NCBI GenBank assembly: GCA_022483015.1 | Contig: JAKVOB010000001.1 | Location: forward strand, 558,001-622,000 | DNA: 64,000 nucleotides | Direction of reading: 5' to 3' | DNA from: Atopobiaceae bacterium | Lineage (GTDB): Bacteria > Actinomycetota > Coriobacteriia > Coriobacteriales > Atopobiaceae | In this document: positions 17,990-27,553 of the stretch, one piece after another | Layout of the letters: the number at the start of each line of letters is the position of its first letter | Position numbering within the stretch: position 1 is the stretch's first letter | Translations under genes and position numbers: made by a program | The notes under the pieces: generated by a model | Seen by the model: only the letters and a program-made list of their open reading frames with translations | Told to the model about the DNA's origin: nothing | Database searches by the model: none

Positions 17990-19852
17990 CTAGACCAGGG
18001 TCCCGACGAGGAGCGCGCAGGCGATCACGATGAAGAGCAGCAGGGCCACCACCTGTGCGATGGCATGGAGGGCGAGCCCCGAGGTGTCCTTGCCGGCGTC
18101 GTCGCGTCGGCGCAGGCAGGTGAGGTAGATGGGTGCCGTGGCGAAGCCGATGACGGTCGTCGCCGCGGAGGCGACGAAGCCCACAGAGATGGCCGAGAAG
18201 GTCACGGCGCTCGCGGACCCTGCGGGGAGCAGTCCCGCCACCGTCGACGACGCGCCGATGCCGACCAGCAGGACCAGCACCGCGTAGAAGATGCCGACCC
18301 CGAGGCCCTTGAAGGTGAAGCCCGCGAGGGAGGGCGCATCGTCGTCATCCTCGTCGAACTCGAGGAAGAAGTTGGTGATGTAGCGGACCATGTCGTCGGC
18401 GCCGTTGAGGCAGACCGGCAGGGCGAAGGCGACGGCCAGGCCGACCATGGACGAGCCGTTGACGAAGGTGCTGGTGATGGCGCCGAGAAGGGCGAATCCC
18501 AGCACCCAGAAGAAGAACCACATCTCATGGGAGAGCATGCGCCGCAGGACGTGCCCCGACTCGTCGGACGAGGTGTCATCGTGCGAGCCGCCGGCGATCT
18601 TGAGGTCCTCCTCGTGCTCCTCCTCCATGACGTCGAGGGCGTCGTCGACGGTCACGATGCCCAGGAGGTGGCGCTCCTCGTCGGTCACGGGCATGGCGAG
18701 CAGGTTGTACTTGGCGACGTCGTCTGCCACGTCCTCCTGGTCGTCGTCGGGGTTGGCGGTGATGACGTCGGTCTCCGCGAGGTCCGTCAGGTCGGTGTCG
18801 GGCGTGCTCACGAGCAGCTGCTGGAGCGTCACCACGCCGGAGAGGCCCTTGTCCTCGTCGAGGAGGTAGACGTAGTGGACGGTCTCGAAGTCCTCGTCGA
18901 GGCCCTTGATGGTGTCGATGGCGTCGGACACGGTCCCGTCGTCGCTCACCGAGACGAACTCGCTCGTCATGATGCGGCCGGCCGTGTCGTCCTTGTAGCC
19001 AAGGAGCTGGCGGATGGCCTGCTGCTCCTTCACGCCCATGAGGCGGAGGAGCTTCTCGGCACGCTCGTAGTCGAGCTCGCTCACGAGCTCGGCGGCATCG
19101 TCCGGGTCCATCTCGGAGAGCATCTTGGACGCGTCGACGTCCTCCATGCCGTCCATGATCCTGGCGGCCATCTCGTCGTCGTCGAGCTCGGCCATGGCAT
19201 CGGCTGCCTGCTCGTCGTCGAGCTGGGCGAAGACCTGGCTGCGCAGGCGCGGGTCGAGCTGCTCGATGATGTCGGCCACGTCGGCGGGGTGCAGCTCGTC
19301 CAGGGTCTTGTGCGAGACGGACAGCTTCACGTCGGAGAGGTCGCGGTCGAGAAGGTCCATGTAGTTCCACGCGATGATCTTCTCGGGCATCTCGCGGCCG
19401 AAGGCATGGGCGACGCGCAGGGAGAGGCGCTCCAGGGCAGGGGAGAGCGAGCGCAGGATGCCGCGGGCCCCCACCTCGGCCCCGAGGAGGCGGAGCTGGG
19501 CGGAACCGGAGTCCGAGAGCTTGAGGTCGTTGACGCGCACGACGCGCATGCCACGGGTGTCCACGATCTGCTTGTTGAGCAGGTCGCGCGCCACGAGCAC
19601 CTCGTCAGGCTGCAGGTATGAGAACCGGATGTCGGTGCTGGCGACCTTGAGGCGGACCTCGTCGTCGTCGAACGAGTCGACGTACTTGCGCCAGCTGATC
19701 ATGAAGGGGGTCTTGCCGGGGCCCTTGAAGGCGAGGCTCGTCACGCGGGGGAAGACCTCGCCGGTGGCGATACCCAGGTCGTTCACGGTACCGATTCGCT
19801 CGCCCTCGCTGTCAAGGACGGGGTTGCCCAGCATCTGGGACAGGTAGATCAT
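17990..19852 (-). CDS. MgtE-related protein: PRC barrel, MgtE N domain, CBS pair, atypical membrane domain
   Basis: 620 residues. Order: PRC-barrel-like domain (1-75); linker; MgtE_N superhelical domain (about 185-290, with LHPADVADIIEQLD and MDPDDAAELVSELD); a CBS pair (about 295-420, starting TAGRIMTSEFVSV and including MPVTDEERHLLGIVTVDDAL); then four hydrophobic segments (about 445-620). In MgtE the N and CBS domains sense cytosolic Mg2+ and gate the pore. Here the membrane part does not show the glycine-rich pore sequence I expect of MgtE, so this may regulate or partner the NRMT-like carrier encoded next to it. The start at 19852 has GAGGAG six bases upstream. Confidence 0.85.
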   Translation of the reverse strand: MIYLSQMLGNPVLDSEGERIGTVNDLGIATGEVFPRVTSLAFKGPGKTPFMISWRKYVDSFDDDEVRLKVASTDIRFSYLQPDEVLVARDLLNKQIVDTRGMRVVRVNDLKLSDSGSAQLRLLGAEVGARGILRSLSPALERLSLRVAHAFGREMPEKIIAWNYMDLLDRDLSDVKLSVSHKTLDELHPADVADIIEQLDPRLRSQVFAQLDDEQAADAMAELDDDEMAARIMDGMEDVDASKMLSEMDPDDAAELVSELDYERAEKLLRLMGVKEQQAIRQLLGYKDDTAGRIMTSEFVSVSDDGTVSDAIDTIKGLDEDFETVHYVYLLDEDKGLSGVVTLQQLLVSTPDTDLTDLAETDVITANPDDDQEDVADDVAKYNLLAMPVTDEERHLLGIVTVDDALDVMEEEHEEDLKIAGGSHDDTSSDESGHVLRRMLSHEMWFFFWVLGFALLGAITSTFVNGSSMVGLAVAFALPVCLNGADDMVRYITNFFLEFDEDDDDAPSLAGFTFKGLGVGIFYAVLVLLVGIGASSTVAGLLPAGSASAVTFSAISVGFVASAATTVIGFATAPIYLTCLRRRDDAGKDTSGLALHAIAQVVALLLFIVIACALLVGTLV

Positions 19853-19871
19853 GCGTGCTCCTCACGATTGC

Positions 19872-20000
19872 GCACGCAGGCCGAGCAGGCCGTGCGTGCC
19901 ATGTGCGCCTCGTCGGCGCCGGTCACACCCCTCGCGGCGTGACCAAAGGGAGCACACCGTTGGGGTCATCGACTGTGAGGTCGAGGTTTCATCGATGACC
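19872..20000 (-). promoter_or_regulatory. Structured leader upstream of the MgtE-related gene
   Basis: The 331-base gap 19853-20183 holds three successive inverted repeats before the start codon: GGTCATCGA/TCGATGACC (19964-19972 and 19992-20000, 9 bp), GGTCAC/GTGACC (19921-19926 and 19939-19944), and GCACGCA/TGCGTGC (19872-19878 and 19893-19899). I do not recognise an M-box riboswitch. A -10-like TACAAT lies further upstream on the minus strand. A regulatory leader is an inference; the rest of the gap shows nothing clear. Confidence 0.4.
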
Positions 20001-20183
20001 TTTCTCCTGGACTATAGGGAGGACGGGGTCGAGAGGACCGAGGTTCCCGGGATGTCGAGGCCGGGGGCGCCGTCGCGTTGCCATTGTACACGCGATGCGC
20101 GTGCGTGGGGTGGCAAAGGTTGGCGCATGACGTAAGGGTTTGGTCAGGGGCCGCAGATACGCGGCTGCTCTCGGCGGCTGGTG

Positions 20184-21065
20184 CTACTGGCGTGCGAAGG
20201 GCCCCTTCTCGTCGAGGAGGGCCGCACGTGCGCGCTCCCATCCGGGGCATCCCGAGGCTATGAGGCGCGTGCGCTCGTCGGGGTCGGCACCCTCGCCGAG
20301 CACGAGGTCCGCGGCGGCGGCCATGGTCGCGTACGCGAGGCAGTCTATGGGATAGGGGATGAGGCGGTCTGACACCCAGGTGGCGTGGCGCTGCTCGTCG
20401 ATGATGACGCGCGGCCTGCGCGCGGGTCGCGTCTGGATCATGCCGGCGGAGATCGGGTGCTCGCGCTCGGCGGCCGCCTCGCTCAGCACCTTGCCGGCCA
20501 GGAGCTGGGGGATGAGCCCGCGGGCGTTCTTGAGCAGGATGGTGCCCGCATAGCTGTTGAAGGCGTTGCGACGCTGGTCGTAGTCGCCGGTCTTGATGAC
20601 GTTGAGCTCCACGAGGGAGAGGTCGTTGTGGAGGCGCGCCGTGATGGTGGTGCGCCCGCGCATGGCCTTGGCGTGGCCGCGGGGCTGCTCGGACAGGGCG
20701 TTGACCTCGATGACAAAGGGCCTACCCAGGAGGTAGGCGATGTCCCCGGAGCGATACCGGCACGTGTGCGTGGGGGAGTCGCCATAGCTGTCGAGCACGA
20801 GATCCCTGAGCTGGCGTATCGAGGTGAGCCGCTGCTCGACGAACAGGCGGACGTCCTCGGGCCTCATCTCGGGCGGGGCCACGATGAACGGGCGGGCGCC
20901 CTCGGGCTCGAAGGCTATCCAGCAGGCGTCCGTGCGCATGCGTCGGATGGGTGCCTGGATCCCGTCGAAGCCGATCTGCTCCACGGCACCGGGGGGAAGC
21001 GGCGCTCCCTCCTCCGGTGCCGTGGGCGCCGGCTGGTCCTGAGGGTTCTCGTCCTCGTCGGCCAT
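20184..21065 (-). CDS. YgjP/DUF45-like protein lacking the HExxH zinc site
   Basis: 293 residues. The central part follows the YgjP-like metallopeptidase layout: a strand-rich start (RRMRTDACWIAFEPEG), a VAPPEMRPEDVRLFVEQRL segment like the family PxxxxxExVxxFLxxR, a YLLGRPFVIEV strand, and a terminal DRLIPYPIDCLAYATMAAA. In active members the last segment ends in HELxH; here it reads ATMAA, so the zinc ligands are missing. This suggests a non-catalytic relative. It ends with SGCPGWERARAALLDEKG. It follows lemA by 6 bases on the same strand and is cotranscribed. The family assignment is moderate and made by eye. Confidence 0.6.
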   Translation of the reverse strand: MADEDENPQDQPAPTAPEEGAPLPPGAVEQIGFDGIQAPIRRMRTDACWIAFEPEGARPFIVAPPEMRPEDVRLFVEQRLTSIRQLRDLVLDSYGDSPTHTCRYRSGDIAYLLGRPFVIEVNALSEQPRGHAKAMRGRTTITARLHNDLSLVELNVIKTGDYDQRRNAFNSYAGTILLKNARGLIPQLLAGKVLSEAAAEREHPISAGMIQTRPARRPRVIIDEQRHATWVSDRLIPYPIDCLAYATMAAAADLVLGEGADPDERTRLIASGCPGWERARAALLDEKGPFARQ

Positions 21066-21071
21066 GGGGTC

Positions 21072-21704
21072 CTAGGCCTGGGGCTTCGTGTCGTCAGCGG
21101 GCGCGGTGGGGGCAGGGGCCGAGGGCTGCTGCGGCGCAGGCGCGGCCGCGCCGAAGTCGACCTTGGGGGCCTTGCGCGCGACCTCGTCCTCCACCTGGAA
21201 GCCCTGGCGCGGCTCGAAGTGGAACATGCCGGCGATGATGTTGCCAGGGAAGGTCTGGATCGAGTTGTTGTACATGAGCACGACGTCGTTGAAGCTCTGG
21301 CGCGCGTAGACGATCTTGTTCTCGGTGTCGGTGAGGTCGGTCTGGAGCTGCTGGAAGTTGGTGTTGGCCTTGAGGTCGGGGTAGGCCTCTGCCACGGCGA
21401 ACAGCTGGCGGAGCGCGCCGGTGAGCACGTTGTCCGCAGCCATCTTGTCCTGCGGCGTGGTGGCTGCGGTGCAGGCGGCGCGCGCGTTGGTCACGGCCTC
21501 GAGCGTGCCCTTCTCGTGGGCGGCATAGCCCTTCACCGTCTCGACCAGGTTGGGGATGAGGTCGTTGCGGCGCTGGAGCTGGGCATCGATGGTCTGCCAG
21601 GCGTTGTCGCACTTGTTGCGGTTGCCGACCATGCCGTTGTAGAGCCCTCCGATGGCGACGGCGATGACCGCGACCACGAGGACGATGATGACGACGGGGC
21701 TCAT
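21072..21704 (-). CDS. lemA: LemA family protein
   Basis: 210 residues. One N-terminal membrane helix (SPVVIIVLVVAVIAVAIGGLY) is followed by the conserved LemA helical domain: NKCDNAWQTIDAQLQRRNDL, IPNLVETVKGYAAHE and YPDLKANTNFQQLQ, with YNNSIQTFPGNIIA near the end. The tail is Pro/Ala-rich. The start at 21704 has GAAGGAGAG upstream. LemA proteins sit in the membrane with a helical bundle exposed; function is not well defined, and they are often encoded beside peptidases, which fits the YgjP-like gene immediately downstream. A -10-like TATACT lies on the minus strand near 21768-21773. Confidence 0.93.
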   Translation of the reverse strand: MSPVVIIVLVVAVIAVAIGGLYNGMVGNRNKCDNAWQTIDAQLQRRNDLIPNLVETVKGYAAHEKGTLEAVTNARAACTAATTPQDKMAADNVLTGALRQLFAVAEAYPDLKANTNFQQLQTDLTDTENKIVYARQSFNDVVLMYNNSIQTFPGNIIAGMFHFEPRQGFQVEDEVARKAPKVDFGAAAPAPQQPSAPAPTAPADDTKPQA

Positions 21705-21848
21705 AAGGCTCTCCTTCCGGGCGGCAGTGCCGCACCTAGGTCATGAACGAGCATGTTGCCCGAAGTATACCCTGAACGCCCAGGCGGCTACCCGTCGTGG
21801 CGAGCGGTCCGCGAGCCGGGGGCGACCGTCCGGGCCAGCCATGAAAGA

Positions 21849-21884
21849 GGCCGGCCGCACGGGCTTTGCGCCATGCGACCGGCC
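21849..21884 (-). terminator. Terminator after tRNA-Ser
   Basis: The stem GGCCGG-C-CGCA pairs with TGCG-A-CCGGCC (10 bp plus one mismatch). On the minus strand it lies 12 bases past the tRNA and is followed by TCTTTC. Confidence 0.55.
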
Positions 21885-21895
21885 GAGACGTCGGG

Positions 21896-21982
21896 CGGAG
21901 GGGGAGAGATTCGAACTCTCGAGACGGCAAGCCGCCTAACGGTTTTCAAGACCGCCGCATTCAACCGCTCTGCCACCCCTCC
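21896..21982 (-). tRNA. tRNA-Ser (anticodon TGA)
   Basis: An 87-base class II tRNA. The acceptor stem GGAGGGG pairs with CCCCTCC. The anticodon arm reads CGGTCTTGAAAACCG (anticodon TGA), followed by a long variable arm and the T arm GAGAGTTCGAATCTCTC. The discriminator is G and the next bases are CCC, so CCA is not encoded, unlike tRNA-Asp at 501-577. Confidence 0.95.
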
Positions 21983-22053
21983 AGGGGGCTTCATCTTACT
22001 ACAGCGGCCCCTCCGGGCAAGGACGGGGCGTCGCCGTGGGGTGGTGAGCCAGC

Positions 22054-22818
22054 CTACAGGACGTCCACGCCCTCGCGGCGGCAGGCGTCCAGGAAGCTCG
22101 CCGGCAGGTGGCCGTCTGACACGACGACGTCCACCACCGACAGCCCGCAGATCGAGAAGGTCCCATGGCAGTCGACCTTGGCGGAGTCCATGAGGGCGAT
22201 GACCTGGGCCGACTGATGCACGCAGGTGCGCTTGAGGGTGACCTCCTCGTCGGTGGTGCAGGTGAGTCCCAGCTCAGGCCGATAGCCCGAGACCCCGAGG
22301 AACATCTGGTCGAAGGCAAGGCCGCGGACGGCCTCCACGGCCGAGGACCCGTTGAGGCTCATGCTGCGTCGGTTGAGGTTGCCCCCCGGCACGATGAGGC
22401 GGAGCCGTTCGAGGCGCGAGAGGGTCACGATGGTGGCGATCGAGTTCGAGAACACGAGGTAGTCCTCGTCGGGGAGGTACGAGGCGAGCATGGCCGTGGT
22501 GCTGCCCGAGTCGACGAAGACGGTGGTGCCCGGGCGCACCAGCTTGGCCGCCTTCTGGGCGATGAGGTGCTTGGCCTCGACGTTCTTGCCGGCACGTGCG
22601 ATCGGCGAGTCGCCGCTGCCGATGCCCACGGCCACCTCGACCGAGCGTGCGCCGTCATGGACGCGGACGAGGCGGTGCTCCTCGTCGAGGGACTTGAGGT
22701 CGGTCCGGAGCGTCATCTCGCTCACGTCCGAGAAGCGCGCCTTGAGCTGCGAGAAGGTGATGCTTCCTTGCACGTTGACGTAGCGTACGATGGCGTCACG
22801 CCGTTCTGCGAGTGCCAT
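22054..22818 (-). CDS. DeoR family transcriptional regulator
   Basis: 254 residues. The N-terminal winged HTH (residues 1-58, RRDAIVRYVNVQGSITFSQL then SEMTLRTDLKSLDE) matches the DeoR signature. The DeoRC effector domain follows, with FVDSGSTTAMLASYLP and the late FLGVSGYRPELGLT. DeoR regulators usually sense phosphorylated sugars. The start at 22818 is supported by GGAG about 5 bases upstream; an upstream reading to 22944 is unlikely. No sugar-metabolism genes are adjacent, so the target is unknown. A perfect inverted repeat at 22986-23005 in the divergent gap is a possible operator. Confidence 0.9.
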   Translation of the reverse strand: MALAERRDAIVRYVNVQGSITFSQLKARFSDVSEMTLRTDLKSLDEEHRLVRVHDGARSVEVAVGIGSGDSPIARAGKNVEAKHLIAQKAAKLVRPGTTVFVDSGSTTAMLASYLPDEDYLVFSNSIATIVTLSRLERLRLIVPGGNLNRRSMSLNGSSAVEAVRGLAFDQMFLGVSGYRPELGLTCTTDEEVTLKRTCVHQSAQVIALMDSAKVDCHGTFSICGLSVVDVVVSDGHLPASFLDACRREGVDVL

Positions 22819-22985
22819 GGTCGCTCCAGTCTCCCGTGTTGTGATGCCCCCATTTTGACAGAAGCCCATGCAGGCGCGGTGCGCGATGCCGGCGTCGCCG
22901 TATCGGCCGCGTCGCGCGTGGCATCGATGCTCGCATCGCGGCACCTTCTCGTCTGTCGATGCATATCCTCGCGTATCCGACTATT

Positions 22986-23005
22986 TAGCGGATGATAATC
23001 CGCTA
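22986..23005. promoter_or_regulatory. Inverted repeat between the DeoR gene and tadA
   Basis: TAGCGGAT-GATA-ATCCGCTA has perfect 8-bp arms in the 315-base divergent gap. Next to it AATGCATTGAC and AAATGCAT form a short direct repeat around a TTGACA. The size suits a regulator operator. The rest of the gap shows nothing clear. Confidence 0.4.
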
Positions 23006-23133
23006 GGAAATGCATTGACAAATGCATGGGGAGGGGTGAGACGGCGCGAGTGCATCCACGAATCGGAGGCGAGGATGGTCCCGAGCGACCTGGCGACTAA
23101 GATGAGAGGAACGGACGAGCCGGGGAGGCGACC

Positions 23134-23619
23134 ATGACCGAGGGATGCGACGGAGCTGCGACGCGGGACGAGGACGAGCGGTGGATGCGGCTGGCACTTG
23201 CCGAGGCCGCGGCCGCAGCCGACGAGGACGAGGTGCCGATAGGTGCCGTGGTGGTGTGCGACGGTGTGGTCGTCTCGCGCGCACACAACCGTCGCGAGCT
23301 TGACGTCGACCCGGCGGCCCATGCGGAGTTCCGTGCGATGGAGGCCGCGGCGGCGGCCCTCGGCCGCTGGCGGCTCACGGGATGCACGGTCTACGTCACG
23401 CTGGAGCCCTGCCTGATGTGTGCCGGCCTCATGCTGAACGCCCGGGTCGATGCCTGCGTCTGTGGTGCGCCGGACCCCAAGGCGGGCGCGCTCGGCTCCC
23501 TCTATGACGTGAGCCATGACCCAAGGCTCAACCATGAGTTCGAGGTCAGGGACGGTGTGCTCGCCGACGAGTCGGCCGCGGCGCTCAAGGCCTTCTTCCG
23601 AGCCAAGCGCGCGAGGTAG
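23134..23619 (+). CDS. tadA: tRNA-specific adenosine deaminase
   Basis: 161 residues. Zinc-dependent deaminase that converts A34 of tRNA-Arg(ACG) to inosine. Zinc and catalytic residues are His63-Ala-Glu65 and the PCLMC pair (Cys93, Cys96). PIGAVVV and the later GALGSLYDVSHDPRLNH are typical of TadA rather than guanine deaminase. The start at 23134 has GGAGG six bases upstream. Single gene, divergent from the DeoR regulator and convergent with the methyltransferase gene. Confidence 0.95.
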   Translation: MTEGCDGAATRDEDERWMRLALAEAAAAADEDEVPIGAVVVCDGVVVSRAHNRRELDVDPAAHAEFRAMEAAAAALGRWRLTGCTVYVTLEPCLMCAGLMLNARVDACVCGAPDPKAGALGSLYDVSHDPRLNHEFEVRDGVLADESAAALKAFFRAKRAR

Positions 23620-23683
23620 CGGAAGGGCGGGCTCGTCTCGCACGCCTGGCGCAAGCGGCGGTGTGCCAGCCTGCGCAGATGCC

Positions 23684-24988
23684 CTATACCACCTGGAAGA
23701 TGAAGAACTTGAGGTAGTCCGTCTCGGGCACACCGAGCAGGATGGGGTGGTCAGGGGCCTGCTGGCGCTCCTCGACCTGCTTGAGCTGGACGTTCGCGTC
23801 ATGGGCGGCCTCGGCCACCACCTGGGCCAGGCGGCTTGCCGGCATGAAGTGCGAGCAGCTGCAGGTGGCCAGGTAGCCACCGCGGGGAAGCAGCCTCAGC
23901 GCGGCATAGTTGACCTCGCGGTACCCCTTGGCTGCGTGGTCGGCGGTGCCCCGGCTCTTGGTGAAGGCCGGCGGGTCGAGCACGATGAGGTCGAACGGGC
24001 CGCCCTCCTCGGCGAGGCGGGCCTTGTCGGCGCGGAGCTCGGGGAGGTACTCGAGGACGTTCGCGCACGAGAATCCCATGCGGTCGTCGAGGCCGTTGAT
24101 GCGTGCGTTCTCGGTCGCGAGGTCGCAGGCACCCTGGCTCACGTCGACGCCCCGCACGAAGGTGGCCCCTCCGGCGGCGGCGTTGAGGCCGAACGGCCCC
24201 ACATGGCAGAAGCAGTCGAGCACGCGCCTCCCGCCTGCGATGTCGCGCACGGCACGGCGGTTGTACTTCTGGTCGAGGAAGAAGCCGGTCTTCTGGCTGT
24301 GCTCGAGGTCGAGGTCGTAGGCGATGCCGTTCTCGCGCACCACGCGCCGGGCCGAGGGCGGTGCGGCGATGTCGGCGGTGGGCATGCCCTCCTCGGGCCA
24401 CCAGCCCACGCGGCGGGGCAGACCCTCGAGGTCACGCGACGGGGTGTCGCAGCGCTCGTAGATGCCGGAGACGTCCTGCCCGTCACGACGCAGCATGTCG
24501 AGCATCAGCGGGTAGATGGTGGGGCGCAGGCGCTCCATGCCCACGGTGCCGACCTGGCTCACGAGCACGTCCTCATACCGGTCGACCACGAGGCCGGCGA
24601 ATCCGTCCGCCTCCGAGAAGAGCAGCCGGCAGCAGTTGGTGTCGGGCTCGCAGCCGGGGAGGGCCCGGGCGCCCATGACGCAGGTCCGGTACTCCCAGGC
24701 CCAGGCGAGCTTCCTGGCCCAGAAGGCATCGTCGAAGCGGTCGTTCGCGTTGCGGCTCAGCACGCGCACGCGGATCTTGCTCTGCTCGGAGATGAGGCCG
24801 GTTCCCTGGTAGGTGCCGTTCTCCTCGCGTACGTCCACGATGTCGCCGTTGGCGCAGGCGCGACCGTCGGACGGCGCCGGCTCCACGCGGAGCACCTCGC
24901 CGGCGAAGACCCATGGATGGCCGCCCGCGAGCGAGCGGGCCGCCTTGTGTGTGACGATGACCTGAGGATACGGGCGCTTCTGGTGCAT
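23684..24988 (-). CDS. Class I rRNA large-subunit methyltransferase (RlmI/YwbD type)
   Basis: 434 residues. An N-terminal PUA-like domain (about 1-80, GGHPWVFAGEVLRVE) is followed by the EEHEE-like middle part and a SAM-dependent Rossmann methyltransferase domain with LDCFCHVGPFGLNAA (SAM loop) and the catalytic LDPPAF. RlmI enzymes make m5C in 23S rRNA. The start at 24988 (MHQKRPYPQVIV) matches the family start; a reading to 25180 would overlap the helicase gene. No strong ribosome site is seen, and the stop of the helicase gene is 7 bases upstream, so translation may be coupled. Confidence 0.9.
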   Translation of the reverse strand: MHQKRPYPQVIVTHKAARSLAGGHPWVFAGEVLRVEPAPSDGRACANGDIVDVREENGTYQGTGLISEQSKIRVRVLSRNANDRFDDAFWARKLAWAWEYRTCVMGARALPGCEPDTNCCRLLFSEADGFAGLVVDRYEDVLVSQVGTVGMERLRPTIYPLMLDMLRRDGQDVSGIYERCDTPSRDLEGLPRRVGWWPEEGMPTADIAAPPSARRVVRENGIAYDLDLEHSQKTGFFLDQKYNRRAVRDIAGGRRVLDCFCHVGPFGLNAAAGGATFVRGVDVSQGACDLATENARINGLDDRMGFSCANVLEYLPELRADKARLAEEGGPFDLIVLDPPAFTKSRGTADHAAKGYREVNYAALRLLPRGGYLATCSCSHFMPASRLAQVVAEAAHDANVQLKQVEERQQAPDHPILLGVPETDYLKFFIFQVV

Positions 24989-24995
24989 GGCCGGC

Positions 24996-26250
<1,255 letters not shown>

Positions 26251-26375
26251 GGCTCAAGTATGCGGCAAAGGCGGTGCCATTGAAAGGGGTGGGTTTGGGG
26301 CCCTGTGCGCGCGGTCATGTCCCTGCGGTCGCACGGCCTTCTGCGCGAGAGGTGGGCGAGGTGGCTGCCGGGTGC

Positions 26376-27056
26376 CTACTCCCCTGTCTCCCGCAGCCAG
26401 GCATCCAACGCCGCGAGGCCATCACGCAGGCGTTCGTCGACGTGCTGCAGATGGGAGCCCGGTCCTATGGAGAGGCACACCTCCGCGCCGCGGGCCTCGA
26501 GCATCCGTGCCGTCTCGCGTGTGTCGTCCTCCACGACATGGAGGCGCCTCGGCATCGCGTGCCGCTCCCTCGAGCCGAGCGAGAGGTAGGCGAAGCGTCC
26601 CGACCCCTCGTAGGCGGCCGCCTCGAGGTAGTCGAGCCATCCGTCATACCAGGTCGACCCGGACATGCTGGCCACGGCAGAGATCCCCGGCATGCGCGTG
26701 AACGCATAGAGCGAGAAGAGCCCGCCCAACGAGTAGCCGGCGAGCGCGCGTGCATGAGGGGTGATGCCGCAAGCGGCCTCGATGCCGGGGATGATGCGGG
26801 AGCCGATGTCCTCGATGGTGGCGTCGGCCTGTCCACCGAAGTCGGCATCCCCTGCGTAGAGGCCAGGGGCGGGCCAGGGCGTCAGCGCGTCGTCCCAACC
26901 ATGGATGGGGAACCTCGCCACCGAGCAGGACAGGCCGTCTGCCGCCGGGGCCACGTCGAAGGGGTGCTCCGGCAGGTCGACGAAGTAGATGCAGGGGGCG
27001 GACGTGCCGCCGGCACCCAGGTGGAACGTGGAGCCCTCGGGCATCCTGTCGCTCAT
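26376..27056 (-). CDS. Alpha/beta hydrolase, enterochelin-esterase-like
   Basis: 226 residues. The nucleophile elbow GYSLGG and a late His in GPGSHLQHVDERL fit a Ser-Asp-His esterase of the YbbA/Fes-like putative esterase family (GWDDALTPWPAP near the start, SMSGSTWYDGWLDYLE after the elbow). No signal peptide, so probably cytosolic. The start at 27056 overlaps the GNAT stop (ATGA) and has GGAGG upstream. It is last in a four-gene minus-strand operon with nitroreductase, adenylation enzyme and GNAT genes. Substrate unknown; in context it could release an acyl or aminoacyl ester made by its neighbours, which is speculation. Confidence 0.8.
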   Translation of the reverse strand: MSDRMPEGSTFHLGAGGTSAPCIYFVDLPEHPFDVAPAADGLSCSVARFPIHGWDDALTPWPAPGLYAGDADFGGQADATIEDIGSRIIPGIEAACGITPHARALAGYSLGGLFSLYAFTRMPGISAVASMSGSTWYDGWLDYLEAAAYEGSGRFAYLSLGSRERHAMPRRLHVVEDDTRETARMLEARGAEVCLSIGPGSHLQHVDERLRDGLAALDAWLRETGE

Positions 27057-27553
27057 CGTCCGGCCTCCCTCGGGAGGGCCATCATGTCGGGGAGGTCGCG
27101 GAAGCCCGCGCCCTCGTAGACGGGTCTCCCCACAGGTGTCGCCTCGAGGAAGACCTTCTCGGCGCCGGACGCGCGTGCCTGTCCCACCAGCCATGCCACC
27201 ATCGCCCGCGCCACGCCGTGCCCGCGCTCGGCGGGTGTGGTGTAGACGTTCATGAGGTAGGCGTTGCGGCCGCTCGGGTTCTCGGGGGAGGGCATCTCGC
27301 GCTGCAGGCAGATCCCGCCGCAGCCGACCGCCCTGCCATCGAGGCATGCCAGGCCGGCGACGTGCGTGCCGGCGGCAAGGGCCTCCTCGTAGTACGTGCG
27401 GTTCTCGCGCATGATCGCGGAGAGGTCCGTGCCCTCGGGGACCTCGAAGACCTCCCGGATGACCGTCTCGCGCCATTCGACGAGAAGGTCGAGATCGTCG
27501 AGTCCCATGCGCCGGACCGTGACCTGGCCCTGCGACCCCGTTCGTCCGCTCAT
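27053..27553 (-). CDS. GNAT family N-acetyltransferase
   Basis: 166 residues. The GNAT core is seen in VTVRRMGLDDLDLLVEWRE, the strand AYLMNVYTTPAERGHGVARA (motif A: acetyl-CoA pyrophosphate loop, RGHGVA) and VYEGAGFRD near the end. It acetylates an amine of unknown identity. Its ATG overlaps the stop of the adenylation gene (ATGA) and its own stop overlaps the start of the esterase gene, so translation is tightly coupled. That coupling suggests all three act on the same compound. Confidence 0.88.
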   Translation of the reverse strand: MSGRTGSQGQVTVRRMGLDDLDLLVEWRETVIREVFEVPEGTDLSAIMRENRTYYEEALAAGTHVAGLACLDGRAVGCGGICLQREMPSPENPSGRNAYLMNVYTTPAERGHGVARAMVAWLVGQARASGAEKVFLEATPVGRPVYEGAGFRDLPDMMALPREAGR

